Assembly (NCBI GenBank): GCA_951828585.1
Contig: OX639991.1
Location: 2,202,576-2,266,575, forward strand
Length of the DNA: 64,000 nt
Origin: Longimicrobiales bacterium
Lineage (GTDB): Bacteria; Gemmatimonadota; Gemmatimonadetes; Longimicrobiales; Gaopeijiaceae
Direction: 5' to 3'
Shown here: positions 45,719 to 54,831 of the stretch, piece by piece
How the letters are laid out: the number at the start of each line of letters is the position of its first letter
Numbering within the stretch: position 1 is the stretch's first letter
The notes under the pieces: generated by a model
Told to the model about the DNA's origin: nothing
Seen by the model: the letters and a program-made list of their open reading frames with translations, nothing else
The model's database searches: none
Translations under genes and position numbers: made by a program

Positions 45719-46510
45719 ATGCCCATCCTCGAACTCGACGACCTTTCGCTACGCTTCGGCGGCGTCACCGCGCTGTCGGGCCTCACCATGGAGGTGCGGA
45801 AGGGCGAACTCCTCGCGCTGATCGGGCCGAACGGCGCCGGAAAGACCAGCGTCCTCAACTGCATCTCGGGACTGTATCGCGCGCAGGATGGAACGATCGC
45901 GCTCACGGCCGCCGACGGCACCCGCCACCCCCTCCACCGCCTCCCCCCGCACCGCATCGCCGCGCTGGGCGTGGCCCGCACCTTCCAGAACATCGAGCTC
46001 TTCAAGCACATGACCGTGCTGGAAAACCTCATGCTGGGCCGTCACGTCCACATGAAGGGCGGGGTGCTCAGCGGCGGTCTCTACCTGGGCCGCCAGCGCC
46101 GCGCCGAGATCGAGCACCGCCGCCACGTCGAGGAGGTGATCGACTTCATGAACCTGGAGCCGCTGCGCAGCCGCGAGGTCGGCAACCTGGCGTACGGCAA
46201 CCAGCGGCTCGTGGAGATGGCGCGCGCGCTGGCCCTGGACCCCGCCATTCTGCTCCTCGACGAGCCCACTGCCGGTATGAACGCGGAAGAAAAGGAGTCG
46301 ATGGCGCGGTTCATCCTCGATGTGCACGAAGAGCGGGGGATCACGGTGGTGGTGATCGACCACGACATCGACGTGATCATGGACATCTCGGACCGGGTGG
46401 TTGTGCTGGACTTCGGGAGGAAGATCGCAGAGGGGCCGCCGGAGGAGGTGCGGGGGGATGCGGCGGTGATCGATGCGTACCTGGGGCGGGCGCGGGGGGA
46501 TGTCGCATGA
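45719..46510 (+). CDS. livG: Branched-chain amino acid ABC transporter ATPase LivG
   Basis: 263 residues. Walker A GPNGAGKTS (residues 36-44), the LivG-type ARTFQNIELFKHMTVLENLM, the signature region LAYGNQRLVEMARAL and Walker B LLLDEPTAGM (D181-E182) are present. LivG and LivF power uptake of branched-chain amino acids or, in operons with CoA ligases, of aromatic or fatty carboxylic acids. It overlaps the ligase gene by 4 bp. It heads an operon that continues to livM and resumes farther on with livK-livF. Confidence 0.92.
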   Translation: MPILELDDLSLRFGGVTALSGLTMEVRKGELLALIGPNGAGKTSVLNCISGLYRAQDGTIALTAADGTRHPLHRLPPHRIAALGVARTFQNIELFKHMTVLENLMLGRHVHMKGGVLSGGLYLGRQRRAEIEHRRHVEEVIDFMNLEPLRSREVGNLAYGNQRLVEMARALALDPAILLLDEPTAGMNAEEKESMARFILDVHEERGITVVVIDHDIDVIMDISDRVVVLDFGRKIAEGPPEEVRGDAAVIDAYLGRARGDVA

Positions 46511-48471
46511 CCGACACCCTCCCCGGCCTCCTCGTCCGGCGCGCCGCGGACGATCCCGAGGGCGTTGCACTTCGCGAAAAGGAGTTCGGCATCTGGCAGG
46601 AGACGACGTGGGCGGGATTCCTGGGCCGCGTCCGCTCCTTTGCGCTGGGGCTCGTGGAGCTGGGGGTACGGAAGGGCGACCGGATCGCGATCATCGGCGA
46701 CAACCGGCCCGAATGGGTGATCGCCGAGCTGGCGGCGCAGACGCTCGGCGCGCTCCCGCTGGGGCTCTACCAAGACTCGATTTCGGCCGAGTTGGCGCGC
46801 ATGCTCGAGGCCGCCGAGGCGCGCCTGATCGTCGCCGAGGACCAGGAGCAGGTCGACAAGGTGCTGGAAGTGCGGGACCGTGTGCCGGGGCTGGAGCATG
46901 TCGTCTACTACGATCCGCGCGGCATGTACGGGTACGAGGCGGCGGGCTTGATGGCCTTCGAGGAGGTCGAGGGACTCGGCGACACATTCGGTGACAGATT
47001 CCCCTATGAATTTGACCGCAGACTGATGGGAATCGGCCCCGAGGACGTCGCGCTGCTCTGCACGACCTCGGGGACCACGAGCGTCCCGAAGCTGGCCATG
47101 CTCTCGCACGCGAACCTCCTGGCCATGGCGGAGCAGATGGTCGAAGTCGATCCCATGGGGCCCGGCGACGAGTTCGTCTCGTTCCTGCCCCTCGCGTGGA
47201 TCGGCGAGCAGATGGTTGGCGTGGCGAGCGCGATGCTGGCGGGCTTCACCGTCAACTTCCCGGAAGAGACGGCCACGGTGCGCGCGGACATTCGCGAGAT
47301 CGGTCCGGCCTTCATGATGTCGCCGCCGCGCATCTGGGAGAACATGGTGTCGGATGTGCAGGTCATGGCGGAGGATGCGACCCGGTTCAAGCGGTGGATG
47401 TACCGATGGGCGATGAGCGAGGGGATGCGGGCCGCCGACGCTCGCTTCGAGGGTGGGCGGGAGGGGGGGCGGCCGGACCGCGACGCGTCAAGTGGCGGCC
47501 GACGCGCATCGGGCACGCGAAATGGTCGCGCCGGGCTGGCCGCCCGCATTCGCCACCGGCTCGCCGACTGGACCGTCTTCCAGCCGATCCGCGACCAGCT
47601 GGGGCTGAGCCGAATTCGGCGAGCGTACACCGGGGGCGCGGCGTTGGGACCGGACGTCTTCCGCTTCTTTCATGCGATCGGCGTCAACCTGAAGCAGCTC
47701 TACGGCCAGACCGAGGTCTCGGGCATCTCGGTGGTGCACCGGGACGGGGACATCCGGTTCCACACGGTGGGGCGGCCGTTCCCCGGAACCGAGATCCGGA
47801 TCTCCGACGAGGGGGAGATTCTCTGCCGCAGTCCTGCCGTTTTCAGCGGCTACTTCCGCAACCCCGAGGCCACCGCCGAGACGCTGGTGGACGGCTGGCT
47901 GCACTCCGGCGATGCAGGCTACTTCGAGGATGACGGCCACCTGGTCGTCATCGACCGCCTGGCCGACGTGATGAAGCTCCCCGACGGGACAGCGTTCTCG
48001 CCGCAGTTCGTCGAGAACAAGCTCAAGTTCAGCCCCTATGTGCGCGAGGCCGTGGTCTTCGGCGGGGGCGGCGCGCCATTCGTCACCACGATGATCGCGA
48101 TCGACATGGAGAACGCGGGACAGTGGGCGGAGCGCCATCGCATCCCCTACACGACCTTCACCGACCTGGCCCGCCGCCCCGAGGTCTACGGACTGGTGCG
48201 CGACCACGTGGCCGGGGTCAACCGCGACCTCCCCGCCGCCGCCCGCATTCGCCGCTTCCTGCTGCTGCACAAGGAGCTGCACGCCGACGACGCCGAGCTC
48301 ACGCGGACCCGCAAGGTGAGGCGGCGCCACATCGCGGACCGCTTCGGCGACATCATCGCTGCCCTGCAGGGGGATGGGGACTCGGTGACGGTGAGCACCG
48401 AGATCACCTACCAGGACGGGCGCACGGCAAAGGTGGCCCACGAACTGCGCATCGAGACGATGGACGCCTGA
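46507..48471 (+). CDS. AMP-forming long-chain acyl-CoA synthetase
   Basis: 654 residues. ALLCTTSGTTSVPKLAMLSH is the AMP-binding P-loop, RRAYTGGAALGPDVFRFFHAI and LYGQTEVSGISVVHRDGD are further ANL motifs, and GDAGYFEDDGHLVVIDR with K near the end completes the C-domain. It is FadD-like, making acyl-CoA from the imported acid and ATP. Placement between LivG and LivH fits operons where transported substrate is directly activated. An odd linker rich in Gly/Arg (FEGGREGGRPDRD) interrupts the N-domain. Confidence 0.88.
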   Translation: MTDTLPGLLVRRAADDPEGVALREKEFGIWQETTWAGFLGRVRSFALGLVELGVRKGDRIAIIGDNRPEWVIAELAAQTLGALPLGLYQDSISAELARMLEAAEARLIVAEDQEQVDKVLEVRDRVPGLEHVVYYDPRGMYGYEAAGLMAFEEVEGLGDTFGDRFPYEFDRRLMGIGPEDVALLCTTSGTTSVPKLAMLSHANLLAMAEQMVEVDPMGPGDEFVSFLPLAWIGEQMVGVASAMLAGFTVNFPEETATVRADIREIGPAFMMSPPRIWENMVSDVQVMAEDATRFKRWMYRWAMSEGMRAADARFEGGREGGRPDRDASSGGRRASGTRNGRAGLAARIRHRLADWTVFQPIRDQLGLSRIRRAYTGGAALGPDVFRFFHAIGVNLKQLYGQTEVSGISVVHRDGDIRFHTVGRPFPGTEIRISDEGEILCRSPAVFSGYFRNPEATAETLVDGWLHSGDAGYFEDDGHLVVIDRLADVMKLPDGTAFSPQFVENKLKFSPYVREAVVFGGGGAPFVTTMIAIDMENAGQWAERHRIPYTTFTDLARRPEVYGLVRDHVAGVNRDLPAAARIRRFLLLHKELHADDAELTRTRKVRRRHIADRFGDIIAALQGDGDSVTVSTEITYQDGRTAKVAHELRIETMDA

Positions 48472-48475
48472 CCCC

Positions 48476-49348
48476 ATGGACATCTTCCTCCAGCTCACCG
48501 TCTCGGGACTCAGCACCGGGATGATCTACGCGCTGGCCGCGGCCGGGTTCGTCGTCATCTACAAGGCCAGCGACGTGATCAACTTCACCCAGGGGGACCT
48601 CCTCCTTCTGGGCACGTACCTGATCTTCTTCGCCATCGGGCAGATCGGGCTGCCGTGGAGCCTCGGCGTCCTCGTCACGGTCCTGCTGGCCGTCGCGGTG
48701 GCGCTGGCGATCGAACGGCTGGTGCTGCGTCCCCTCATCGGCGAGCCCATCATCTCGATGATCATGGTGACGATCGGGCTTTCGTCGATCCTGCGCGGCC
48801 TGGTGAACGCGATCTGGGGACCGGCCCCGCGCTCCTTCGATTCCTTCCTGCCCGAGGGGAGCGTCGTCGTCGGCCCGGCGGTGCTGTCGAGCGGGCGGCT
48901 GCTGTCGATTCCGATCGCCCTGGCCGTGCTGGCCGCGCTGGGACTCTTCTTCCGCCACACGCGCGACGGGATCGCCATGCGGGCCATCGCCGACGACCAG
49001 CAGGCCGCGCTGAGCATGGGCATCAGCATCCCGCGCGTCTTCGGGGTGGCGTGGGCGCTGGCCGCGGCGTCGGCGGCGATCGGCGGGATCATGCTCGCGG
49101 GCGTCGTGGGGGTGAGCCCGAATGTGGCCTCGATCGGGCTGCGGGTCTTCCCCGTGGTGATCCTGGGGGGACTCGACTCGATCAAGGGAGCCGTGATCGG
49201 GGGGGCGATCATCGGGCTGCTGGAGGCCTATACGGGGGGATACGTGGGCCACGGTCTCAACCTCGTGGTGCCGTACGGCGTGCTGATTCTGGTGCTGATG
49301 GTGCGGCCCTACGGGCTCTTCGGAAAGGAGATCATCGAGCGCGTATGA
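48476..49348 (+). CDS. livH: Branched-chain ABC transporter permease LivH
   Basis: 290 residues with about eight hydrophobic helices. GLSTGMIYALAAAGFVVIYK and DVINFTQGDLLLLGTYLIFF are the usual LivH start; MRAIADDQQAALSMGI and VVGVSPNVASIGLRVFPVVI are in order. It is part of the inner-membrane channel with LivM. The stop overlaps the livM start (ATGA). Confidence 0.93.
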   Translation: MDIFLQLTVSGLSTGMIYALAAAGFVVIYKASDVINFTQGDLLLLGTYLIFFAIGQIGLPWSLGVLVTVLLAVAVALAIERLVLRPLIGEPIISMIMVTIGLSSILRGLVNAIWGPAPRSFDSFLPEGSVVVGPAVLSSGRLLSIPIALAVLAALGLFFRHTRDGIAMRAIADDQQAALSMGISIPRVFGVAWALAAASAAIGGIMLAGVVGVSPNVASIGLRVFPVVILGGLDSIKGAVIGGAIIGLLEAYTGGYVGHGLNLVVPYGVLILVLMVRPYGLFGKEIIERV

Positions 49349-50403
49349 GCCTTGAGTGCGGCGTCTTCCACACCCGCTACGAGTCCGACATGGAGCTCCG
49401 GCCGCGGCCCGCGCAGCGAATCCGGCTGGGTGTCCTTGCCGTCTTCGTGCTGGTTTTTCCGTTCCTTGCCGGACCGTACTGGCTCGACCTGGCCAACCAG
49501 ATCGCCATCGCGACGGTGGGCGCGATCGGCCTGAACATCCTCGTGGGGTACACCGGGCAGATCTCGCTGGGGCAGGGCGCCTTCATGGCCATCGGCGCCT
49601 ACAGCGCGGGGCTCCTGACGCTCAACCTGGGCCTTCCGTGGGGGGTCAGCATCGCGCTGGCGTGCGTGATCACGGCGGTGGCGGGCTCCTTCTTCGGGCT
49701 CCCGTCGCTGCGCCTCAAGGGATTGTACCTGGCAATCGCGACGCTGGCGGCACAGGAGATCGTCGAGTGGGCGATGACGCACTGGACGGCGGTCACCGGG
49801 GGCACCGAGGCGATCGTCCTGCCTGCGCCGCGCCTCTTCGGGGTGCGACTCAACAGCACATTCGCCTTCTACTGGTTCGGCGTGGCGATGGCGGCCGGGA
49901 CGGCGCTCTTCGCGGCCAACCTCTTCCGCACGCGCATGGGCCGCGCCTTCGTGGCGGTGCGCGATCAGGACATCGCGGCCAGCGTGATCGGCGTGAACCT
50001 CTTCCGCACCAAGCTGCTGGCGTTCGCCACCTCGTCCTTCTTCGTCGGGCTGGCCGGCGCGATGATCGCCTACTACCGCACGATCATCACCTGGGAGCGC
50101 TTCACGCTGGACACCAGCATCGTCTACCTGGCGATGATCATCGTCGGGGGGCTCGGCTCGATCCGCGGGTCGTTCTTCGGGGCGGCGCTGATCACGCTGC
50201 TGCCGGCGCTCATCGCCAACGCGGGACGCGCGCTCCAGGACACCGCGCCGGTGGTCGCCAACCTGCTGCCCTATGCGCAGCAGGCGGTCTTCGGCGTCGT
50301 GATCATCCTGTTTCTGATCTTCGAGCCCAAGGGACTGTCGAAGCTGTGGGGGAATGTGAAGGACTATTTTCATGTGTGGCCGTTTGCGTACCGGCGGGAG
50401 TGA
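49345..50403 (+). CDS. livM: Branched-chain ABC transporter permease LivM
   Basis: 352 residues with about nine hydrophobic helices. QIAIATVGAIGLNILVGYTGQ, ISLGQGAFMAIGAYSAGLL and VRDQDIAASVIGVNLFRTKL are typical LivM segments. It overlaps livH by 4 bp. In most related operons livK or livF follows directly; here the operon breaks off, and livK appears 5.8 kb later, after unrelated genes. Confidence 0.93.
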   Translation: MSLECGVFHTRYESDMELRPRPAQRIRLGVLAVFVLVFPFLAGPYWLDLANQIAIATVGAIGLNILVGYTGQISLGQGAFMAIGAYSAGLLTLNLGLPWGVSIALACVITAVAGSFFGLPSLRLKGLYLAIATLAAQEIVEWAMTHWTAVTGGTEAIVLPAPRLFGVRLNSTFAFYWFGVAMAAGTALFAANLFRTRMGRAFVAVRDQDIAASVIGVNLFRTKLLAFATSSFFVGLAGAMIAYYRTIITWERFTLDTSIVYLAMIIVGGLGSIRGSFFGAALITLLPALIANAGRALQDTAPVVANLLPYAQQAVFGVVIILFLIFEPKGLSKLWGNVKDYFHVWPFAYRRE

Positions 50404-50442
50404 CCCAGCGAGGGGGCCATAGCGGCCGAAAATGTGAATTAC

Positions 50443-50461
50443 ACATTACATTATGTAATGT
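50443..50461. repeat. AT-rich inverted repeat between convergent genes
   Basis: ACATTAC-ATTAT-GTAATGT, with 7-bp perfect arms and a 5-bp loop. It begins at the stop codon of the minus-strand DUF4143 gene and lies 40 bp after livM. The symmetric, AT-rich sequence differs strongly from its surroundings and may be a bidirectional terminator or a boundary of an inserted cassette. Confidence 0.75.
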
Positions 50462-51778
50462 CTACCTTACAATGAGCAATCGAAGCGGCAGCGCATACAT
50501 CTGCACGGTCCCCCGGTGGAACCGCAGCACCTCGTCTCCCGTGTAGAAGACAACGCCGTGCTCGAAGGCGGCCCCGGCAAGCTCGGCCAGGGCGGACAGG
50601 CCCTTGAAATCCTCGCGCCGGATCGTGGCGGAGGCCTTCACCTCGACGCCGACGATGCCCCCGTCGGGTCGTTCCAGCACGACATCGACCTCGCGCTTCC
50701 GCTTGTCCCGAAAGTGGTATAGCCCGACCTCCTCATCGGCCCACTCGGCGTGCTTGGCGCATTCCATGAATACAAGGGTCTCCAGAAGCGCGCCGTAGTG
50801 CGGGCTCAGGAGAAGCCGGGCCTCATTGCGCAGTCCGAGAAGGTGGGACGCCAGACCGGTATCGATGAAGTGCAGCTTCGGCATGCACACGGCCATGCGC
50901 CGGGCCAGGTTCTTGCGATAGGAGGGAACCCTGCGAATCAGGAACATCAGTTCGAGGATCTCCGTGTAGCTCGTTGCAAGCTTGTCGTTGAGTTCGAGGT
51001 CGTTGGCGAGGCTGGCATACTTGAGCAGGTTGCCGGTCCGGCCGGCGAGGTAGGGCGCCAGGACCCGAAGCCGCGAATGGTAGTCGCCACGGGCGGTGTA
51101 GAGTGTCTCGAAATCCTTGAAGAACCGCCCCTCGGTGTAGGACCTGAACCAGACACTGCGGGCGCGGCGACCCATGCGCTGTACCTCGGGATAGCCTCCG
51201 AGCAGGATCACCCGCGCGATCTCCTCGCGGGTTGGGGCCGGGTGCGGGTCCAGCGACGGGAAGTGTCCTGCCAGCAGGTAGTCGATCAGGTTGCGGCGAC
51301 CGCCCCGAAGCTCGGCGACCGACAGCGGCAGGAGTTCCAGGCGGGCCATGTGCCCGGGGAGGGCCTCCTGGACTCGCGCCGAACGGAAGATGTCGGCGGA
51401 GCCGGTGAGGAGGAAAAGACCCTTGCGCGGCACTCCGGATGGCCCGCGGGTGCGCAGAGCACTGGCGTGCCGGTCCGATGCCTCCTTGACGGCGGGTACC
51501 AGCTCGGGCACCTGCTGGAATTCGTCGAGGACGACCGGTTGGTTGCCGAATGATCTTACGAAGCCGTACGGATCGGACGCAGCCGCCGCCTGTACGGCCG
51601 GGTCGTCCAGAGTGAGATAGCGCAGACCCACCTCGGCGGCGACGCTGCGGACCAGCGTGGTCTTGCCGGACTGCCTGGGACCCGTGAGGTAGACGATGCG
51701 GAACTCGCCGAGCATGTCGCGGACGAGCGGATGAAGGTGCCTGGGGTACATGGTCGCGTCGATGGGGAGGTCGATCAT
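50462..51778 (-). CDS. DUF4143-type AAA ATPase with PD-(D/E)xK-like domain
   Basis: 438 residues. Walker A GPRQSGKT is at residues 33-40, followed by YLTLDDPAVQAAAASD, VVLDEFQQVPEL as Walker B and FLLTGSADIFRS. The DUF4143 part has GGYPEVQRM and KDFETLYTARGDY. The C-terminal nuclease-like motif is EVDVVLERPDGGIVGVEVK. This subgroup differs clearly from the paralogues at 24564 and 59645. Its promoter region carries three 22-bp iterons. It is transcribed opposite to the surrounding Liv genes. Confidence 0.88.
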   Translation of the reverse strand: MIDLPIDATMYPRHLHPLVRDMLGEFRIVYLTGPRQSGKTTLVRSVAAEVGLRYLTLDDPAVQAAAASDPYGFVRSFGNQPVVLDEFQQVPELVPAVKEASDRHASALRTRGPSGVPRKGLFLLTGSADIFRSARVQEALPGHMARLELLPLSVAELRGGRRNLIDYLLAGHFPSLDPHPAPTREEIARVILLGGYPEVQRMGRRARSVWFRSYTEGRFFKDFETLYTARGDYHSRLRVLAPYLAGRTGNLLKYASLANDLELNDKLATSYTEILELMFLIRRVPSYRKNLARRMAVCMPKLHFIDTGLASHLLGLRNEARLLLSPHYGALLETLVFMECAKHAEWADEEVGLYHFRDKRKREVDVVLERPDGGIVGVEVKASATIRREDFKGLSALAELAGAAFEHGVVFYTGDEVLRFHRGTVQMYALPLRLLIVR

Positions 51779-51836
51779 TATTACGAGAAATCCAGTCTCT
51801 TATTACGAAAAATATGCCGTCTTATTACGAGAAATC
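51778..51836 (-). repeat. Three 22-bp iterons before a DUF4143 ATPase gene
   Basis: Direct repeats start exactly 22 bp apart at 51778, 51800 and 51822. Their shared core, written on the plus strand, is TTATTACGAGAAATC, TTATTACGAAAAATA and TTATTACGAGAAATC. The first overlaps the start codon of the minus-strand gene, so binding there would block translation initiation or transcription. The stretch is AT-rich. The same triplet arrangement, with other sequences, stands before the other two DUF4143 genes. Confidence 0.88.
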
Positions 51837-51921
51837 AATGCCGAGACGGGGCAAGCGGGAGTATGACCGAGTGACGCCTCCGTATCTTTCCGGCGCATAC
51901 GGCCAGCACCTATCTTAAAAG

Positions 51922-51951
51922 GTCCCCGATTCCCCTGTCCCCGATTCCCCT
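51922..51951. repeat. Two tandem 15-bp units GTCCCCGATTCCCCT
   Basis: Exact back-to-back copies at 51922 and 51937, 23 bp before the M20 amidohydrolase start. A partial third copy follows as TTCTTTCGATCC. The preceding TATCTTAAA at 51911 could be a -10 element. The repeat may be an operator of this gene or simple replication slippage. Confidence 0.6.
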
Positions 51952-51973
51952 TTCTTTCGATCCAGGTGCGTCA

Positions 51974-53575
51974 ATGGCCAACCGAACGATCGCGGCGGCG
52001 CTGGCCGCCCTTCTCACCGCCCCCCCCGCCGTGGCCGCGCAGGGGCTCTCCGACGAGCAGCTGGAACCTCTCGTGGCCCGTGTGGAAGCGGGCGTTCTGG
52101 AGCGCGCCAAGCTGGCCCAGGTCATGGTCGACAAGATCTTCTCCTTCTCCGAACTCGGGCAGCAGGAGATCGAGACCTCGGCCTACATCACGGGCATCCT
52201 CGAGGAGAACGGGTTCACCATCGAACACGCGCCCGTTGGCATCCCGACGGCCTGGTTCGCGCGCTGGGGAAGCGGCGAACCCGTGATTTCCTTCGGGTCG
52301 GACATCGACGGGATTCCGAAGGCCAACCAGAAGCCGGGCGTGGCCTATCACGATCCGCTGGTTCCGGGTGCGCCCGGCCACGGCGAGGGTCACAACTCCG
52401 GGCAGGCCGTGAACGTGGTGGCGGCGCTCGCGCTCAAGGAGCTCATGGAGGCCGAGGGCATGCAGGGCACGCTGGTGCTCTGGCCCGGCGTCGCCGAGGA
52501 GCAGCTGGGCTCGAAGGCCTGGTACGTGCGGGACGGCTACCTGGAGGATATCGACGTCACCCTCTTCACCCACGTCAGCAGCAACCTGTCGGTGAGCTGG
52601 GGACAGGGGGGCGGGACGGGGCTCGTCTCGGTGGAGTTCACCTTTGAAGGCGAGGCCGCGCACGGTGCGGGCTCCCCCTGGCGTGGCCGCAGCGCGCTGG
52701 ACGCCGTCGAGCTCATGAACGTCGCGTGGAATTTCCGCCGCGAGCACCTTCACCCGAACCAGCGCTCCCACTACGTGATCAGCGACGGCGGCGACCAGCC
52801 GAACGTGGTGCCGTCGAGCGCTTCGGTATGGTATTTCATCCGCGAGATGGACTACGAGGACATCAAGCGCAACTTCGACACGGCCATCCGCATCGCCGAG
52901 GGCGCGGCCATGATGACCGACACGGAGATGTCGTACCGGATCATCGGGGCCGCCTGGCCGCGGCACTTCAACAAGGTCGTGGCCGAGAAGATGTACGAGC
53001 ACATCCAGGTTGTCGGGCTCCCGGAGTGGACCGACGACGATCACGACTTCGCCAGCGCGGTGCAGCAATCGGTGGGGAGCGTCCCGTCGGGTATGCCGAC
53101 CTCCCTTTCTCAGCTCGGCACCCCGGGCCCGCGCCGGAGCGGCGGATCCGACGACATAGGCGACATCTCGTGGAACGTGCCCACGGTGACGCTGCGCTTT
53201 CCGTCGAATGTGCCGGGCCTGCCGGGCCACCACTGGTCGAGCGCAATGGCAATGGCGACCCCGATCGCGCACAAGGGAGCGGTCGCGGGCGCCCGCGTGC
53301 TGGCCCGCACGGCGCTCCAGCTCTTCGCGCAGCCGGAGCTGGTCGAGCAGGCCTGGACGTACTTCCGGGAGGAACAGACCGTGGGAGTCGAGTATATTCC
53401 CTTCATCGGACCCGACGACCCGCCGCCGATCGACCTCAACCGGGAGATCATGGACATGTACCGTCCCCTGCTGAAGCAGTTCTACTACGACGAGACCCGC
53501 TTCGAGACGTACCTGGAACAGCTGGGGATCGAGTATCCGACGCTCAAGCGGCCGATTTCGGAGGACGACCGGTGA
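51974..53575 (+). CDS. Secreted M20-family amidohydrolase (AbgB-like)
   Basis: 533 residues with a signal peptide (ALAALLTAPPAVAAQG). M20D-type landmarks are SFGSDIDGIP, APGHGEGHNSGQAVNVVAALAL, WPGVAEEQLGSKAWYV, FTHVSSNLSV and the lid region FEGEAAHGAGSPWRG. In related aminobenzoyl-glutamate and indole-acetyl amidohydrolases the C-G-H-[ND] box is used; here it reads E-G-H-N, so the usual cysteine ligand is replaced by glutamate. It probably hydrolyses amides in the periplasm. It starts the cluster that interrupts the Liv operon. Confidence 0.85.
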   Translation: MANRTIAAALAALLTAPPAVAAQGLSDEQLEPLVARVEAGVLERAKLAQVMVDKIFSFSELGQQEIETSAYITGILEENGFTIEHAPVGIPTAWFARWGSGEPVISFGSDIDGIPKANQKPGVAYHDPLVPGAPGHGEGHNSGQAVNVVAALALKELMEAEGMQGTLVLWPGVAEEQLGSKAWYVRDGYLEDIDVTLFTHVSSNLSVSWGQGGGTGLVSVEFTFEGEAAHGAGSPWRGRSALDAVELMNVAWNFRREHLHPNQRSHYVISDGGDQPNVVPSSASVWYFIREMDYEDIKRNFDTAIRIAEGAAMMTDTEMSYRIIGAAWPRHFNKVVAEKMYEHIQVVGLPEWTDDDHDFASAVQQSVGSVPSGMPTSLSQLGTPGPRRSGGSDDIGDISWNVPTVTLRFPSNVPGLPGHHWSSAMAMATPIAHKGAVAGARVLARTALQLFAQPELVEQAWTYFREEQTVGVEYIPFIGPDDPPPIDLNREIMDMYRPLLKQFYYDETRFETYLEQLGIEYPTLKRPISEDDR

Positions 53576-53606
53576 TCGCGCTGAGGACCAACGCAAAGAG
53601 GCACTC

Positions 53607-54113
53607 ATGATGATCGCAGCCAGCCGCAAGTTTCTCTCCGCATCCGCCGCGTTGGTGGCGTTGGCGACCGTTGCCGGCACGGGCGGCCTTCCCGAGGCCG
53701 TCACGGAGCGCCCGGTCGACGCACTCGCCATCGCGCAGGTGGACGACACCACCGAGGTGGGCTGGCGGCTCCTGGCCAAGCTCAACTACAAGACCGGCGA
53801 AAAGACGAAAGAGCTGGCCGATCTGGACGGCAAGCTGGTCAAGATCCCGGGCTTCACCGTCCCGCTCGAGGACTGGGCGTCTTCGGCGACGGAATTCCTG
53901 CTTGTGCCGTACGTCGGGGCCTGCATCCACACGCCGCCGCCCCCGCCGAATCAGCTCGTCTACATCGAGATGGACGAGGGGAAGCGGGCGAAGATGGACG
54001 GCTGGAACCCGGTGTGGGTCGAGGGCGTGCTCAAGATCGAGATGACGGAGAGCGTGTACGGACACGTCGGCTTCACCATTACCGGCCAGCGGGTCTACCC
54101 GTACGAGTCCTGA
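53607..54113 (+). CDS. DUF3299 exported protein
   Basis: 168 residues. A signal peptide (SASAALVALATVAGTGG) precedes the DUF3299 core: KIPGFTVPLEDWASSATEFL and LVPYVGACIHTPPPPPNQLVY. The family is found beside a LolD-like ABC ATPase and a FtsX permease, as here, in systems linked with zinc-responsive (Zrg-like) transport in Vibrio. The cysteine-histidine pair in the ACIH motif may bind metal. It is followed by the ABC ATPase 34 bp later. Confidence 0.82.
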   Translation: MMIAASRKFLSASAALVALATVAGTGGLPEAVTERPVDALAIAQVDDTTEVGWRLLAKLNYKTGEKTKELADLDGKLVKIPGFTVPLEDWASSATEFLLVPYVGACIHTPPPPPNQLVYIEMDEGKRAKMDGWNPVWVEGVLKIEMTESVYGHVGFTITGQRVYPYES

Positions 54114-54147
54114 TCCGCGAACCGGCCCCGTGGCGCGGAACGCACCG

Positions 54148-54831
54148 ATGAGTCTCGCGATCGATGTCCGGCGCCTCCGCTTCCGCTACGGAAACGGCCC
54201 CTGGGTGCTGGACATTCCCGAAATGGCCCTGGAGCGGGGGACGCGCGCGTTTCTCTTCGGTCCCAGCGGGAGCGGCAAGACCACCCTGCTCGGCGTGCTG
54301 GCGGGTGTGCTCAAGCCGGACGAAGGAGAGGTCAACGTGCTCGGCCGGGACCTTGCATCCCTCTCCGGGGCCCAGCGGGACGCCTTCAGGGCGGAGCACA
54401 TCGGCTACGTCTTCCAGATGTTCAACCTCATCCCCTACCTGTCGGTTCTCGACAACATCACGCTCCCGGTGCGCATGAACGCGAAACGGAGGGCCCGGCT
54501 GGACGGCGCGGGCGTGAAGGAGACCGCCGCCCTCCTCGCGGACCACCTTCAGATCGGCGATCTGCTGAAGAAGCCGGTGACGGAGCTCTCGGTGGGCCAG
54601 CAGCAGCGGGTGGCCGCCTGCCGGGCGCTGATGGGCTCCCCGGAGATCATCGTGGCCGACGAACCGACCTCGTCGCTGGATTTCGACCGCCGGGAGGCCT
54701 TCCTCGAGCTGCTCTTCGCGGAGTGCGAGCGCGCCGGCGCAACTCTGGTCTTCGTCAGCCACGACCGCACGCTTGAGGGCATGTTCTCCCGCACGGTCCC
54801 GCTCCCCGACATCAACAGGGCGGCCCTCTGA
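54148..54831 (+). CDS. LolD/MacB-type ABC ATPase
   Basis: 227 residues from the ATG at 54148. Walker A GPSGSGKTT, the Q-loop QMFNLIPYLSVLDNI, the signature VTELSVGQQQRVAACRAL (a serine-valine-glycine variant of LSGGQ) and Walker B VADEPTSSLD are visible. It powers the FtsX-type permease encoded by the overlapping next gene (1-bp overlap). The likely task is extraction or export of a lipoprotein, peptide or metal-linked compound, together with DUF3299. Confidence 0.88.
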   Translation: MSLAIDVRRLRFRYGNGPWVLDIPEMALERGTRAFLFGPSGSGKTTLLGVLAGVLKPDEGEVNVLGRDLASLSGAQRDAFRAEHIGYVFQMFNLIPYLSVLDNITLPVRMNAKRRARLDGAGVKETAALLADHLQIGDLLKKPVTELSVGQQQRVAACRALMGSPEIIVADEPTSSLDFDRREAFLELLFAECERAGATLVFVSHDRTLEGMFSRTVPLPDINRAAL

